Below, in pieces: positions 41,512-53,883 of a DNA stretch of 64,000 nt. Source of the DNA: Nansenia antarctica (taxonomy: Eukaryota; Chordata; Actinopteri; Argentiniformes; Microstomatidae); assembly GCA_963989245.1 (NCBI GenBank), contig OZ022353.1, forward strand, positions 24,783,524 through 24,847,523, given 5' to 3'. Every line of letters begins with the position of its first letter. The stretch's first letter is position 1. The translations under genes and the position numbers were made by a program. The notes under the pieces were generated by a model. The model worked only from the letters and a program-made list of their open reading frames with translations. It ran no database searches and had not been told where the DNA came from.

Positions 41512-42512
41512 TGTTAGGGATTTGTATTAAATACTGTGTGTTCATTTAAATAATATGTGACTGGGATCAGTTGAAATCTCACAGAGTCATGGAAGAGAGG
41601 CTCTGCTTTTGAGCGACGTGGGGGGAAGGGGCTCCTGACTGGGAGAGGGTGTGTGGTTCAAACCGCCTGTAGATTGCTTGTTTTTTCCTATGTACTAACA
41701 ACCATTTTGTACCTGCTGTTATGATATCCTATTTTCCTATACTCATTTTATACTATCATAACTAATGATTAATGATAAGTCTATTCTTCAAAAGTGTATT
41801 TTAAACTTGTTAATCGAATCCCAAGTCATGGGAGACTGTGGGCCTGGCAATAGCGATGTTTACACAAGCGATCCTGATAAGGACATCGGACCATATAGAC
41901 CTGGTCATGGAAGGAATGTGTTTGAAGATTAAATAACTGGCCAATTTCCTTAAAAAAACATTACAATGTGTGTGTGTGTCTAAGGTCGTGCTAGGCTGTG
42001 CAAGTACCGTTGCAGACAGAATGTCCAAACAATCCCACCATGACAAACGACTGGGGGGTCAGAAGAAGAAGATAACACACAGCACACTCGCACGGACACT
42101 GAAAGAAGCCACATACCGATATAGAACAGACGCTTACCATAAAACCTACCAGATAGAAGGACAGCCCATCCCTAAATGTTAAGGAAAATGTATAAAGAAT
42201 ATGCACCAAGGCGAAACGGGGCTCTTCTCTGGTGAAGCTTCTGCAGCTAACCAGCTAATCCTGGTCTGTGGAGGTGAAGCTAGATAAAGACCCCTTTCCA
42301 TGGAATGAAATGCTATTGTATGCTGATATTATTGTTTGCAGATGTGCTCGAATAAATATTCTCTTAAAGAACAGTTCAGTAGTGGTGCCGAATATTTGAT
42401 TGGATCATTTTATCTTAGAAGTTATATCAAGGACGTCTCGTTGAGAATAAACGGACTCGCTTGTAAGTGACGACTCAATTAAATCAATTCTGGAGAAGTT
42501 GATCACCTTACA
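41512..42512 (+). repeat. 5' LTR of ERV-B
   Basis: Starts TGTTAGGGATTTG and ends GATCACCTTACA. AATAAA at 42351-42356. Includes a short (TG)n. Small open frames of 60-80 codons recur in the other LTR only because the two copies are identical. Confidence 0.97.
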
Positions 42513-42516
42513 AAAT

Positions 42517-42534
42517 TGGTGACCCCGACGTGAT
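42517..42534 (+). promoter_or_regulatory. Primer binding site complementary to tRNA-Trp
   Basis: TGGTGACCCCGACGTGAT, four bases after the LTR, is an 18-nt match to the complement of the tRNA-Trp 3' end, the primer used by the avian sarcoma-leukosis group. It supports a retroviral origin. Confidence 0.85.
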
Positions 42535-42789
42535 TTTCAACGGGATGCAAGGAGGAGTGGGCGAGGCTGGATTCGGACTGAGCACTTCCACGGTACCAAG
42601 ACAAAAGAGGTGAGCAGAGCCATTTAATGAAATCTGCTTAGGTAAACAATAGTGTTTTAGGTGGAAAGTGCTGGGTCTGAATCGTGTCATACCCATTCTG
42701 ATTAGGGCTGCACGATTAATCGATTTTAAATCGAAATCGCGATTTGAAATGATGCGATTAGCTAATCGCAAAGCCTGCGATTTGCCTGC

Positions 42790-42793
<4 letters not shown>

Positions 42794-42823
<30 letters not shown>

Positions 42824-43015
42824 GGCCATTTAGCAGACGCTTTTAATCCAAAGCGATTTACAATTACGAATTACAGGGACATTCCCCCTGGAGTAACTGA
42901 GGGCTAAGTGCCTTACTCAAGGGCACACTAGTAGTGGTGTGGTTTCAGGAGGGATTTGAACTCACACAACCTTCCGATCACAAGTCCAACTCACTAGACC
43001 ACCACTACCCGTATG
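42794..43015 (-). mobile_element. SINE inserted in hAT-C
   Basis: Minus-strand copy of the SINE at 14048-14234: T-tract (its A tail), GCCATTTAGCAGACGCTTTT tail, body, B-box complement GGATTTGAACTCAC and A-box complement CCACTAGACCACCACTACC. Confidence 0.9.
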
Positions 43016-43187
43016 GGATACGTCATACAGCGCGTCGGATTCAACGTCAATGAACGTCAACGTCAATGAACGTCAACAATGAACGTGAACGTCAATGAAC
43101 GTCAACGTCAATGAACGCACACCAACAACATCGCACGTGAAACGCCCACGTTTCGGTAGCTAGCAATAGCAACATTCATGGTGGATA

Positions 43188-45581
43188 ATGGCTTCAGCAG
43201 AACCAGAAGCAACGTTGGACGATTTAGTCCCGAAGAAAAGCAGCACTTCTGTTGTGTGGAAGTATTTCGGATTTAGGAAGACTGATGTGCAACAAAAACA
43301 GGTGTTGTGCACGACCTGTCGTGGAACAGTCGCTACATCCAGAGGCAACACCACAAACCTATATCAGCACTTGAAAAAGTACCACAGGCAGCTGTATGAC
43401 GGGTGTGCGGTCAGAAAGGGAGAGTTGAGTGAACGTCCCGTAGCCCAGTCTAACAAAATGAAACAAACTAGTGTTTCAGAGTCGTTTGCGGCTGTTACGG
43501 CATATGAAAAGGGCTCACGAAGGCACCGTGAAATAACAGATTCCATCACGCACTACCTCGCAAAAGACATGGTGTCTATTAACACTGTGAGCAACTTAGG
43601 GTTTAAAAAACTCATCCAAACGCTGGATAAAAGATATACGATTCCCTCCCGCACGTACTTTAGCCATGTGGCTATCCCAGAAATGTACGCGGAATGTAGG
43701 AAGAAAATTGAGACGGAGCTGAAAAAGGTCCAGTACTATGCGACAACAACCGATCTGTGGTCGAGCAGGACGACCGAGCCGTATCTCAGTCTCACCGTGC
43801 ACTACATAAATTCCGACTTTGAGTTGAAGAGTCATTGCCTGCAAACGGTATACTTTCCTGCTGACCACACGGGAGAGAATATTGCCCGTGGACTAAGAGA
43901 GTACTTGTCCAACTGGGGTCTGAAGGAAGAGGATCAGACGTGCATCACCACTGATAACGGATCAAATGTTGTAAAAGCTGTGGAACTGAATCAATGGACA
44001 AGGCTTCAGTGCTTTGGACACAGGCTGCATCTTGCCATTGGTAAGTGTATTTAAAAAATATTTTAAAAGTGTAAAAATGCTATTCTCTCTCTCCCTCTCT
44101 TTCCCTCCCAATTTTCTCTCCTCTCTCTCTCACCCCTCTCAGTTTCAGAATTATTGTTATTACATTTTCAATCTGAAAAATGCAATACTATACCTTCCAC
44201 AAATAATGTTTTGATTCATGATTTTCTTTTTCAGAAAATGCTCTGAAAGAGAAGACCGTGAAAGACCGTATAAGTCGGGCAATAGGACTTTGTAAGTCTA
44301 TTGTTTGCCATTTCTCGCACAGTTGGAAAAAGAAGGTTGCACTGAGTGAGGCCCAGCGAGAGTTGCATCTGCCGATGCACTCGTTGATCACAGAGTGTCC
44401 AACAAGATGGGGCTCAAGGCAGAAAATGGTCGGGAGGGTGTTGGAGCAGAGAAAGGCCTTGTGTCAGGTTCTCTCTGAAGACAGGAAGACGCGTCACCTG
44501 GTCCCCAGTTGGCAGGACATAGATGTCCTTGAATCCATCAACAACGTCCTGCGTCCTCTCCAGGAGTTCACAGATGCCCTCTCTGGTGAAGCTTATGTAA
44601 GCGTATCGTACCTGAAGCCAGTCCTTCATCTCCTGAAAACATCAACTCTGGCTGCAAATGACGAGGACACAGCCCTTACCAAGGAAATAAAGTCAATGGT
44701 CCTTGGCTACCTGGAGAATAAATACAGCGACCCAGCCACACAGGTAGGGGGATGGGAATTGATATGGTTTCAACTGTTTTATTATCTCTGAGAATGCAAT
44801 TAGAAAAACATGCCTATATTAATGAAAGGAATTGATAAGCTTGGAGGCATACAATGTAGATTCTCTGAGTTAACTATTCTCTAATGATTCTACACACAGG
44901 AGCTTATGGACATCACTTCGTTCGTTGATCCAAGATTCAAGACAGAATACATGAGTGCAGAGAATGTCCCAGACATCAAAGCAAAAGTGAAGATCGAAAT
45001 GGAACAGGTGGCACGAAAGGTAACTTGTATTTATGTGCAGTTTAGTGAACACAAGATGCCACATGCAATGATATTGTATTTTGATTTCATTGATCGGCAA
45101 TTTTTAAAATGTTTACATAAAATGGCCAATTGCTTAGAATTACATTGATGCAAAACTTAAAAGCTCTCATCTCTACGCTCATCTCTGTGTTTTGCAGGAG
45201 AAGATGGCTCATGCCAGCACCACAGACGCTGTGCTTCAGAGTGCAGGAGAGGCAGAGCCATCCACTGCAAAGAAGGCAAAGCGGTCATTGGGCAGCTTCT
45301 TTAAGAAAAGCACTGCTGTGCCCCCTGCTTCAACCACTGCGCAGTTGATGGGTGCCATAGAAGCTGAGGTGAACACCTACCTAATGACTCCCACCATCGA
45401 TGGAGAGGAGGATCCCCTGGCCTGGTGGAAGGTTCACTGTGTTAACTTTCCGATGCTGAGCATGCTGGCTCGCAAATTCTTGTGTATACCAGCCACAAGT
45501 TCCCCATCAGAAAGAGTGTTTAGTGCTGGAGGCAACGTGGTCACTTGTCAGCGTTCATGTCTGAAACCAGCAAAGGTTTGA
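43188..45581 (+). CDS. hAT transposase (ZBED1-like, hAT-Ac), four exons, one frameshift near the end
   Basis: Exons by canonical GT-AG: 43188-44040 (phase 1), 44235-44743, 44900-45019, 45198-45581; junction codons agree. About 621 residues. An N-terminal BED finger (VLCTTCRGTV ... HLKKYHRQ) binds transposon ends. The RNase H-like core has TTDLWSSRTTEPYLSLTVHY (first Asp), TTDNGSNVVKAV (second Asp) and CFGHRLHLAI. The helical insertion includes CPTRWGSRQKM. The hATC dimerisation domain includes DPLAWWKVHCVNFPMLSMLA and TSSPSERVFSAGGNVVT. TGA at 45579-45581 comes from one extra T in GTTTGAC. In the other frame the expected C-terminal residues continue to a stop at 45610-45612, so only about ten residues are lost. 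No other defect seen. Confidence 0.88.
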
Positions 45582-46082
45582 CATGTTGGTTTTCTTGACC
45601 CAAAATCTGTAAAGATAAACATTTGTGTTGAGAAGTAGAGATGACAGGGAATTACTATTGTATTTGTTCTGCGTTTTATCTATTTCAATGTTTACAGAAA
45701 GGACCTATTATTTTTTACTGGATCATTTTTATTAGCACTTTATTTAATTTGATTGCAGTATGTGCAATATTTAGATGCTGCTCCTGAGCCAAGCCATAAC
45801 CTTGTTTGTAGAGAGGTCCTATTTTATTTTGATATTGTAATTGTTTAAAAAAAATACACTTGTTGAGAGAAACAAAATGGTGTTGCTGTTTAAAAAACCC
45901 ATAAATAAATATGTTGTCCCAATTCATATCTTTTAAGTTCTCATCCTTGCATTAGAATTAGAGCAGTTAATAGTTTGATGGTATCATGTGGTAATGCTCT
46001 CTGAAAATAGGTGATAGATAGATTCATCCAATCACCTGCCAAGTATTTTTTTAAAGTACCTGCCCTTTTCCAAACAGCTTCC

Positions 46083-46320
46083 AAATCAAATCAAATCAAA
46101 TTTTATTTGTATAGCGCATTTCTTACAAGATGCAACTCAATGCGCTTCACACAATGAAAATGTTCAGTCAATCAGTCAATCAATCAATCAATACTGACAG
46201 AGCCGCGAGCAGGCAAAAGTAAAAAACCTGTATACTATGTAGCCAGGAAAAATTCCCTTGCAGCCCTCTACCAATAGAGCGACTACTAGCCAGTTTGCTT
46301 TCCAATTAAGCTTTCCTAGA
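46083..46320 (-). mobile_element. SINE/LINE-derived repeat end in hAT-C
   Basis: AAATCAAATCAAATTTTATT then TGTATAGCGCATTTCTTACA is the antisense of a GCGCTATACAAATAAAATTT-type fish retroposon tail. It continues through CAGGAAAAATTCCC. Family not resolved. Confidence 0.5.
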
Positions 46321-46564
46321 TGGTTGTGTGAAACAAACCACCTGAGTCAGGTTAGTAATGCTCCATCACATGTTTTAATCTGAAGCTTGATTTTAAAGCA
46401 ACCCAACTTTAAAGCAACCCAATGTAAGTTTAGTTCTTTCACTCGTAGCTCGGGCTGTGGGGGTGCTAGAGGAGGGAGCCTCTAAGTCCCCTGAAGACGT
46501 ACAAACAAACTGCACGTTGATACGACCTTCCTAGCCGGAGATATGGCCACACTTTACAAAAACT

Positions 46565-46598
<34 letters not shown>

Positions 46599-46703
46599 TG
46601 GCTATTTAAAAAAATAATAATCGCAAATTAATCGCAATCGCGATATCTGTCCAAATAATCGCAATTCGATTTTTTCCCCAAATCGTGCAGCCCTAATTCT
46701 GAT

Positions 46704-47879
46704 CTGTGTTTTTTGAAGATCCGTCACAAAGTAAGTGAATCATTAATTAAATTGACATTCTATACATTATTGAACACCACTGTCTGATATAAGCACATCT
46801 TGTATTAACGTGTAATAGGCCCGCCGAGGTCTAAGGAAGGGACAGTAGCTAAGTCCTGGATATAAAGGGGTAACCAGCCCCCATAGACCCGTCGAGGTCT
46901 AAGGAAAGGACACTATAGTCCTGGATATTAAGGCAGGGACACCGTTCTGGATACTAAGGAAAGGACACTATTGTCCTGGATAAAAAGGGGCCAGCCCTCA
47001 GGAAAGGACACTATTGTCCTGGATAAGAAGGGGTAACCAGCCCCCAGGAAAGGACGGTGTCCCGAAGGTTGAAATACCTTGCAAACCAAGTGAGGAGTGT
47101 AGGACATTGCGGATAGGGTAGCGTTCACGGCAGGACTGCAGTCCGGTGAAGGTCCTATAATAGCGTGCCTTCCCTCACAGCGGGCGCTAAAATAATTGTG
47201 ACGTTAGGATTATATGGTTCTATCATCATTTTAGTCAAAATTGAGTTTTTTGCATAATCTGATCCATTAAGTGGTTTATTAATGTGTGGTGGTATTTTTA
47301 AAATGTTGACATTTTGAGTGGGTAATTCATAAAATACAACGGTTCCATCTCACAAAACATAATGGAATGTAAAAACCATGACGCTCAGTGTCTCTGAACT
47401 ACCCTAAACGGAGATAGAACCTTATAATTCTAACCTCATGCAAAGGTGTTACGTAATATTGTATGTAAATCATAGTTGGAATTGTTATTATTATTGTAAT
47501 TATTACTGTTAAAAGGGATAGTTGAGTGAGGCGCCCTGGAGCAACTGGGGGGTGTTTCATCGGCGTTGCTGGGGGAGAGTCCGGGTTTGGTCTGACGGGT
47601 CTCGCGAGAGTTCCTAAAAATATCCAGGCATATTCTGGGTCTCGCGGGAGTTGTCGGAGGTGGGCCGGGTTTTTTCCTTTGGCGGCGTTGATGGGGTGCT
47701 CCCCTGGTGCTGAGTGCTCCCTGGCTTGATATCGCTCAAATATCACTTGCAAACGTTGTAAAATAATGTTATGCCTCGATTGAGGAGAAAAAGAAAAAGA
47801 AAAAAAGTGTTGTGGAGCGAGTGTGTCACACCATTTGAGCGCGGACAAGAGAAGGAGAAGTGGCTCCGCTAGAAGGAGT
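46704..47879 (+). other. ERV-B leader-like region with local repeats
   Basis: 46820-47060 has about five degenerate units around GGAAAGGACACTATTGTCCT plus GGATA..AAGGGG..CCAGCCC. 47520-47720 is GC-rich. No gag or protease motif found. Confidence 0.4.
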
Positions 47880-48163
47880 GTCTCTATCACCGCTGGACTG
47901 GCCATACAATCTTTCTGCCCGCTGGCAGATGGGCCGCGCTAGTTTTGGGCCGGTCGGGCCGCCTGACCCCCCCCCCCCCAAAAAAAATTAAAATAAATAC
48001 AAATTAAAAAAAACTAGCGCGGCCCAAAATAGCATCAACTAGCGCTGAATCAAGCGGCGGCCCCCGTTTATACTAACACATGGGCTGGCCCAATCACACA
48101 CCTGCTGTCCATCGGCCCCCTCCCCCACTCTGATCCCTCGGCCGACAACCCAAGTACAGTGTC

Positions 48164-50867
48164 ATGTCCGTAGATAAGATAGTGAAAGGGGGTGCCCAGA
48201 AAATTAGGGAGAAAAAAAGTAAGAAGCTAGCAGAGGATGCCTCAAAATGTCAGAAACTGACAGATATGTTCTCTGCATCGACTGTGGGGGCTAGGCCTAC
48301 TACAGCTGCGGCTGCCACAGCAAAATCTTTACCGCTAACTAACGTTAGCACTGAGGTGCCGTTAGCAATTGAGGAGGAGACAGAGGACACAGCTAGAGAG
48401 GTAAGCAATGTTGTTGCTTGGTTTTACAAAAGCAAAGTTATGTTAGTCGCTTGCATTGGCCAGATTAAGGGAGCAGCAGCAGAGAATGTCTTATGACTTA
48501 TGCTAACCCGTACAGGCAGCATGATTGCATTGCGCTTCACCAGGACTTAGCTGGAATTCATGCACACACAGTGATCTCTCTCGTGGTGTAACGTTAGTGC
48601 TGCTTGGCTGTGGACTCTATAGCTAACGTTAGATGGGGGTGTTCTGCATTTTGTGACTTTCTATTTTGTTGCTAGCTAGCAAGTTGAGGTATCACTGTCA
48701 CTGACATAAATGCAATACCAACAATGGGTGTTAATAATACTTTTTATTTGAAAATAAAAATATTTTTAAAAAAAATCTACACTAGCCTAGTTCAGAACTA
48801 ATGAATGCTTTTTATTGCATGGAGAAATAAAACTCATGCAGTCTGCAACCCAATAATGTTGTCTTGCAACCTTCCATTTGAAATGACTGGGCTTCTGGTG
48901 TGTAACATAATGCAATCATGCAGCCTGTGTGTACATGTAAATGAGAACTTTGCTGATTTTGACAACCAGTTAGTTTACTTCTCTGTCCATGTCTTGTTGA
49001 ACCAGGTTGAGGTGCTGCTGCCCTCCCCAGAAAAGCAGAGTGTCAGGGAAAGAGAGGAAAAGGAGAGAGAAAAAGATGAAACAGAGGAAACAGAGTGCCA
49101 CGTTCAGGACTTCAATTACTTCGCCTGTCCTGAGCCTTCTATGCTAGATCACTTTTTAGATTACCACCCTCAGCAGAGAACCAAAAATACAGCGGCACAA
49201 AAGTATTTCACATGTGCAGATGGCACCAGTAGGAAGTGGCTCACATATTGCGAAGAACAGCATACATTGTTTTGTTTTGTCTGTATGGCATTTGGCAATA
49301 GCACTGACCCCAGAACATTTTTACTGGAATGACAGGATGGAGACGTGCGCAACAGAATGTGGAGGAGCATGAAAAGAGTGCTACACACCGAAAGTGTGCT
49401 GAAGCCTATTTTCTAAGAAGTAGAAAAGGAGATATCCAGAGCAAGTTTGCTGGCAGTCAGATGTCTGCTCATAGGCAGCAAGTAAGAAAGAAACGCCAGG
49501 TTTTGGAGTGTGTTGTGGATGTGGTGAAGGTGATAGGCAAGAGGGGCTTGAGCTACAGGCATGTGGAGAACGAGGCAGCATACAAGTGGGACGACAGTAC
49601 CCTGGATCATGGCAACTTTTTGGAGCTCATCCTTATAATAGGAAAGTGCAATGTTAGCCTCAAAGAGCATCTTGAGGAGTGCATTAAAAAGAGCAAATAA
49701 TTGCATGCATCCAGTGGAACAAAAGGTAGAGGGTCCCTCGTCACCTTACTGTCCAAGACCACTGTAAACTCAGTGATAGACAGTATTGGTCATCTCATTC
49801 AGGAGACCATCGCAAGTGACATACAAAAAGCTGGAATGTTCACTGTTCAGCTCGACACCACACAGGACATAACCAGCCAGGATCAGTGTGCCGTCGTTAT
49901 TCGGTACGTGACAGAGGAAGTCCATGAGAGGCTGGTTGCTGTGGTGAAGTGCCATGCATCCACAGGGCAATACTTTGTGGAATTGCTCTCTGGGGTCCTG
50001 GATGGTCTGAAACTGGACAAGGCCATGTGCATCGGCAACTCAACAGATGGAGCATCAAATATGCAGGGTCAGTACAGAGGCTTTTCAGCACTTATGGCAT
50101 CCCAGTTTCCTACTCATGTCCATGTATGGTGCTATGCCCATAGAGAGAGGGAGGAGCAGACATCGAAGTGGAGACTTCACTCCCCAAGAAAAGAATTAGG
50201 AAGAGGAAGAACATGCCGGGAGAGAAGGCTCTAGATGAGGTACCTGACAATGCTCTCAGAGCATACGAGGTGAATGTCCACAACCTAATTCTGGACACAG
50301 CCAGCGAGGTAATCCAGAGAAGGTTTTTAACAAACGGCACTCTCATTAATGATTTGGCATGCCTGGACCCCAGGAACTTCAACAATTTCAAGACGACAGA
50401 CCTTCCTCACAATGCTTTCCAGGACCTCAGCAAATGTCTAATCAGATTTGACAGCAGGGCTACAGTGGAAAACCTTCAGATGGAAATGAAGAACTTCGCT
50501 CTGCAGTGGGACAGGCTTAAGGCATCCCACATGGAGGAATACACTGCCAGAACAGTGGAAGAAGATGGGTCTACAGGAGAGGATAAGGAGCCAGATATTG
50601 TCAGCAAAAGCTGCGCCTCCTGCAGAAACTGCCCACTCTGCTGCTTTCAGGTACTTCGACAGTTCAACATGCTCTCAGATGCCTACCATGTCCTTGGGTT
50701 AGGGTTAGAACAGACTGAGGAGCACCCTGTCTGCAGACAAGCTGGAGACGTTCTTGTTGATGGCGACCGAAAAAGATGTCCTCATGGGGTTGGACTCTGA
50801 CACCATCATTGACAGGGTAGCTGAGAAGAGTGACCTCATGAGAAAGATGCTCCTCAAGCTTAAAAAG
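48164..50867 (+). pseudogene. hAT-D transposase (TTF-type zinc finger, DUF4371-like)
   Basis: Exon 1 is 48164-48400 (79 codons) and exon 2 begins at 49006 after CCAG. DFNYFACPEPSMLDHFLDYH and RTKNTAAQKYFTCADGTSRKW then YCEEQHTLFCFVCMAF form the TTF-type zinc finger. GMFTVQLDTTQDITSQDQCA and NSTDGASNMQGQYRGF are the core acidic motifs; HVWCYAHRE follows. Breaks: frameshift at about 49330, TAA at 49698-49700, and a deletion with frame change near 50150-50170 that removes the helical insertion start. The exon 2 donor is at 50868. Related proteins are ZMYM1-like transposases common in fish. Non-functional. Confidence 0.82.
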
Positions 50868-51001
50868 GTGAGACATATATTTAAAAATATCTAAATTCTC
50901 ATCACTAGGCTAGTCCAGTCTCAGGGATGTGTGTGCCACACACCGCCACCTACTTTGCGGGAGTGTGCCACAGACTTGCCAAACAAATGCTAATCTCTCT
51001 C

Positions 51002-51226
51002 CTTTTCTCTCTCTCTTTCTCTCTATGTCTCATAGGATGCCTTCCCTTGTCATGTTTTAAAGACTGCAGCCTTTCCGTTTGTGTTGGTTGATCTGGAGTT
51101 CACAGGCAGCGTTTTGACTTGGTGAGTATACACTATATAGACATGCTGCAAATCTGTTTTTTGATTCCCAGAAGATTCTGATCTGAATCTGTCATGTAAT
51201 CATTCCTCTCTCCTTCTCTCTCTCTT

Positions 51227-51299
<73 letters not shown>

Positions 51300-51414
51300 C
51301 TCTCTATGTCTCATAGGATGCCTTCCCTTGTCATGTTTTAAAGACTGCAGCCTTTCCGTTTGTGTTGGTTGATCTGGAGTTCACAGGCAGCGTTTTGACT
51401 TGGTGAGTATACAC
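51002..51414. repeat. Tandem duplication of a hAT-D exon with a (TC)n bridge
   Basis: The 86-bp exon at 51036-51121 (acceptor CATAG, donor GTGAGT) is repeated exactly at 51317-51402 with flanking intron bases. Between them is a (TC)n tract at about 51222-51300. The second copy is cut by the MITE at 51415 and resumes at 52661. Confidence 0.92.
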
Positions 51415-52660
51415 CAGTGGAGGCTGGTGACTTCCAGAATTGAGGAGGCCAATTTTTTTTCCGCTTGCTCGCTTCACTCACGATGGAATGTTCCCTGTTC
51501 TTCTTATCTGTCTTTGTTAAAAATTATTAATTTGTGTTTGGCGGTACTGAAGGGATTGGGACACTCTCAGGATGGTGGATGAAGCAGCTTTTATTGCCTG
51601 CACAATGGGTCATCAAATAAACAAAACAATTGGCATGAATCTCTGGTCCGCCTGCAGCAGCTATTGTCCCTTCTGCTCAGGCTCACAACATTCACCACAA
51701 CATACTACATACAATCAATGACATGTCAAAAGCACTCAAACACTATGTCAATCAGACACACAATATACAATTCAGAACAATACTTCATCCATTTCTAATA
51801 TTTATCCTGCAGAACAGCACTCATACACGCGTGTGGCGGAAAAAGGTACTACACGTGGAATGCAACATGACGTTACTGACTAGGACTCTTACAAAATGCA
51901 CCAAAACATAGAACTCAAACAACATATGTAATAAGTTACCTGCACAATGGGTCATGGTCCGCCTGCAGCAGCTATTGTCCCTTCTGCTCAGGCTCACAAC
52001 ATTCACCACAACATACTACATACAATTATAAATTATTAAATGAAAAATAAAACTGTTCAATAAATCCTAAATGTTGTCTACCTATTCGATGTATAAATCG
52101 CGCCAGAATCTCGCCGACTTCCGAGGTCATTTTAAGCAAAAGTATTTGGCCAAATGAGCTATTATTTTCAGGGATAATAGCCATGGGTGTTCTAGCGTGT
52201 CCTGCACTGAAGTGACTGGCGTTCATGTGATTGGACGAACAAAATGTCAATCTTTCAGCCCTGGACTCAATGCATGATGAGGCAAGGCCTCCGGTGCCCA
52301 CCCATTTTCAGTGATTTGGCCAATCAAATATTGCCATGAGAAAAATTGCATTACATTGACTTCTATGAGAAACTACTTTCCGACAGGAGGCCTGGACTTT
52401 CCGACAGGAGGCCTGGCCTCCTTCAATAGAAACGGATAGGGATTCTGGCCTGTAGGTGCTTTACAATTGCAATATTGGGTTTTAGCCATGGAAAAATCCA
52501 GATTTATGAACAAAACGGAAATAATATTAATATAATATAATATGTTAAATAAATAAATAAATAAAATAAATATAATTATTGCTTTTTTAAATCTCTCTCT
52601 CTTCTCTCAAATTATTGGGGAGGCCAGGCCTCCTCCACCTCTATGGAGGAGCCTCCACTG
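51415..52660. mobile_element. 1246-bp non-autonomous hAT-like MITE
   Basis: Ends CAGTGGAGGCTGGTG and GAGGAGCCTCCACTG with 8-bp target duplication GTATACAC (51407-51414, 52661-52668). The interior has two copies of a GTCCGCCTGCAGCAGCTATT block (about 51642 and 51957) and no transposase. Confidence 0.93.
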
Positions 52661-52937
52661 GTATACACTATATAGACATGCTGCAAATCTGTTTTTTGAT
52701 TCCCAGAAGATTCTGATCTGAATCAGTTATGTAATCACTTATCATATCTTCTCATACCTTGTCTCTTTATCTCTGCCCCTCCCTCTACTCTGTTCCTCTC
52801 ACTATCTTTCGGATATGGCCATTAATTGTCCAGGTGGAGATTGAAAGGGCTGAGCCTTTCGGAACTGGGTGAGTATCCAATCTTTTCAGCTATAGCCATC
52901 TTTTACATGTGTTGCTGTACCATGTCTCACATTTCTC

Positions 52938-52970
<33 letters not shown>

Positions 52971-53055
52971 TTTCTCTCTCTTCCCTATTGCATTGTCTGC
53001 ATTTTTTTTTTTACAGTGGTGTTATATTGAGTGATATTTGATATTGTTTGTATTT

Positions 53056-53201
53056 AAAATGTTAATAAATAATTGTAATTATTCCTATGACTGCAGAGCT
53101 TTTTGTTATACAACTACTTAACAGTATTAAAATGTTAATAAATAATTGTAATTATTCCTATGACTGCCGAGCTTTTTGTTATACAACTACTTAACAGTAT
53201 T
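53056..53201. repeat. 73-bp tandem duplication
   Basis: AAAATGTTAATAAATAATTG...ACTTAACAGTATT occurs twice, differing by GCAGAG/GCCGAG. Confidence 0.95.
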
Positions 53202-53374
53202 GAGTATGGGTATTGTTTGCTCAGCACAGCAGCCATGTCTCATCACCGTGGAGTATGTCAACAGTGAGTGAGTACACTGGTTCACACTTGCATTACTTGC
53301 TGTCCATGTCACTTACTCCGCTCTATAGAGGGTTTTACAAAATGTGACAACTCCCAATGAAAAGGGCTACCTGT

Positions 53375-53505
53375 AGGCGAAATCATTTTTCTGTTTTTTA
53401 CATGTGCTTAAACTACAGATTGTAAGCTTTCAAATGATGCATCATACATTGAAATCGGAAACAAATTGAAGACGACATGAGTATTTGAAAGTTGCTACAC
53501 CTGAA
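53375..53505. repeat. Dispersed repeat shared with 20.6 kb
   Basis: Similar to 20575-20725 over more than 100 bases in the same orientation. No coding potential. Parent element unknown. Confidence 0.6.
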
Positions 53506-53883
53506 ATCACTAAGCACAGAAAATCCCCATCAAAGATAATGAATCCCCATCAAACAACAAGAAACGAAGTCATTGTGTTATAGATTACAGTTATTTAATG
53601 AACGTAAAACTGTTCGGAAAAATAACGAGTGGGTACTTCACATCTTCGAGTTGAATGTTAGCTAAAAAAACGAAAATCTGAAAAAAAAAAAAAAAAACTT
53701 TCAAGACGAATTTGACGTCTTTCTCATTTCCGAGAGGTGTCCAGTTACATCAGGTTGCGTCACAAATGGTATATTCAACAGACTGCCAGCATGTTGATCG
53801 GCGGTGTCGGACCGATTGTGTTGGGCCGGTCTGAGCCACATGGCAGGGCCTAATTTTTGTCCCAGTCCAGCCCTGGTCTCTAT

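Larger units (their letters stand above)
42703..46695 (+). mobile_element. hAT-C: nearly intact autonomous-type hAT transposon
   Basis: TIRs TAGGGCTGCACGATT / AATCGTGCAGCCCTA (15 bp perfect) with subterminal AATCG repeats and 8-bp target duplication ATTCTGAT (42695-42702, 46696-46703). The 3993-bp element contains a four-exon transposase, a minus-strand SINE near its 5' end and another repeat end at 46083-46320. T-tracts lie at 42794-42820 and about 46569-46597. Confidence 0.96.
47888..53875 (+). mobile_element. hAT-D: decayed TTF/ZMYM1-like hAT transposon
   Basis: Ends CACCGCTGGACTGG and CCAGTCCAGCCCTG (related inverted repeats) with 8-bp target duplication GTCTCTAT (47880-47887, 53876-53883). 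5988 bp, including a tandem exon duplication and a 1246-bp MITE. Runs of C (47967-47979) and (TG)n (52940-52968) lie inside. Confidence 0.92.

Noticed and set aside
41810..42209. Open frames of 70-78 codons conserved in both ERV-B LTRs
   Set aside because: They recur only because the LTRs are identical, so there is no independent evidence of coding.
47399..47905. 168-codon minus-strand frame
   Set aside because: It crosses the hAT-D boundary and target duplication and shows no domain. Chance frame in GC-rich ERV-B leader DNA.
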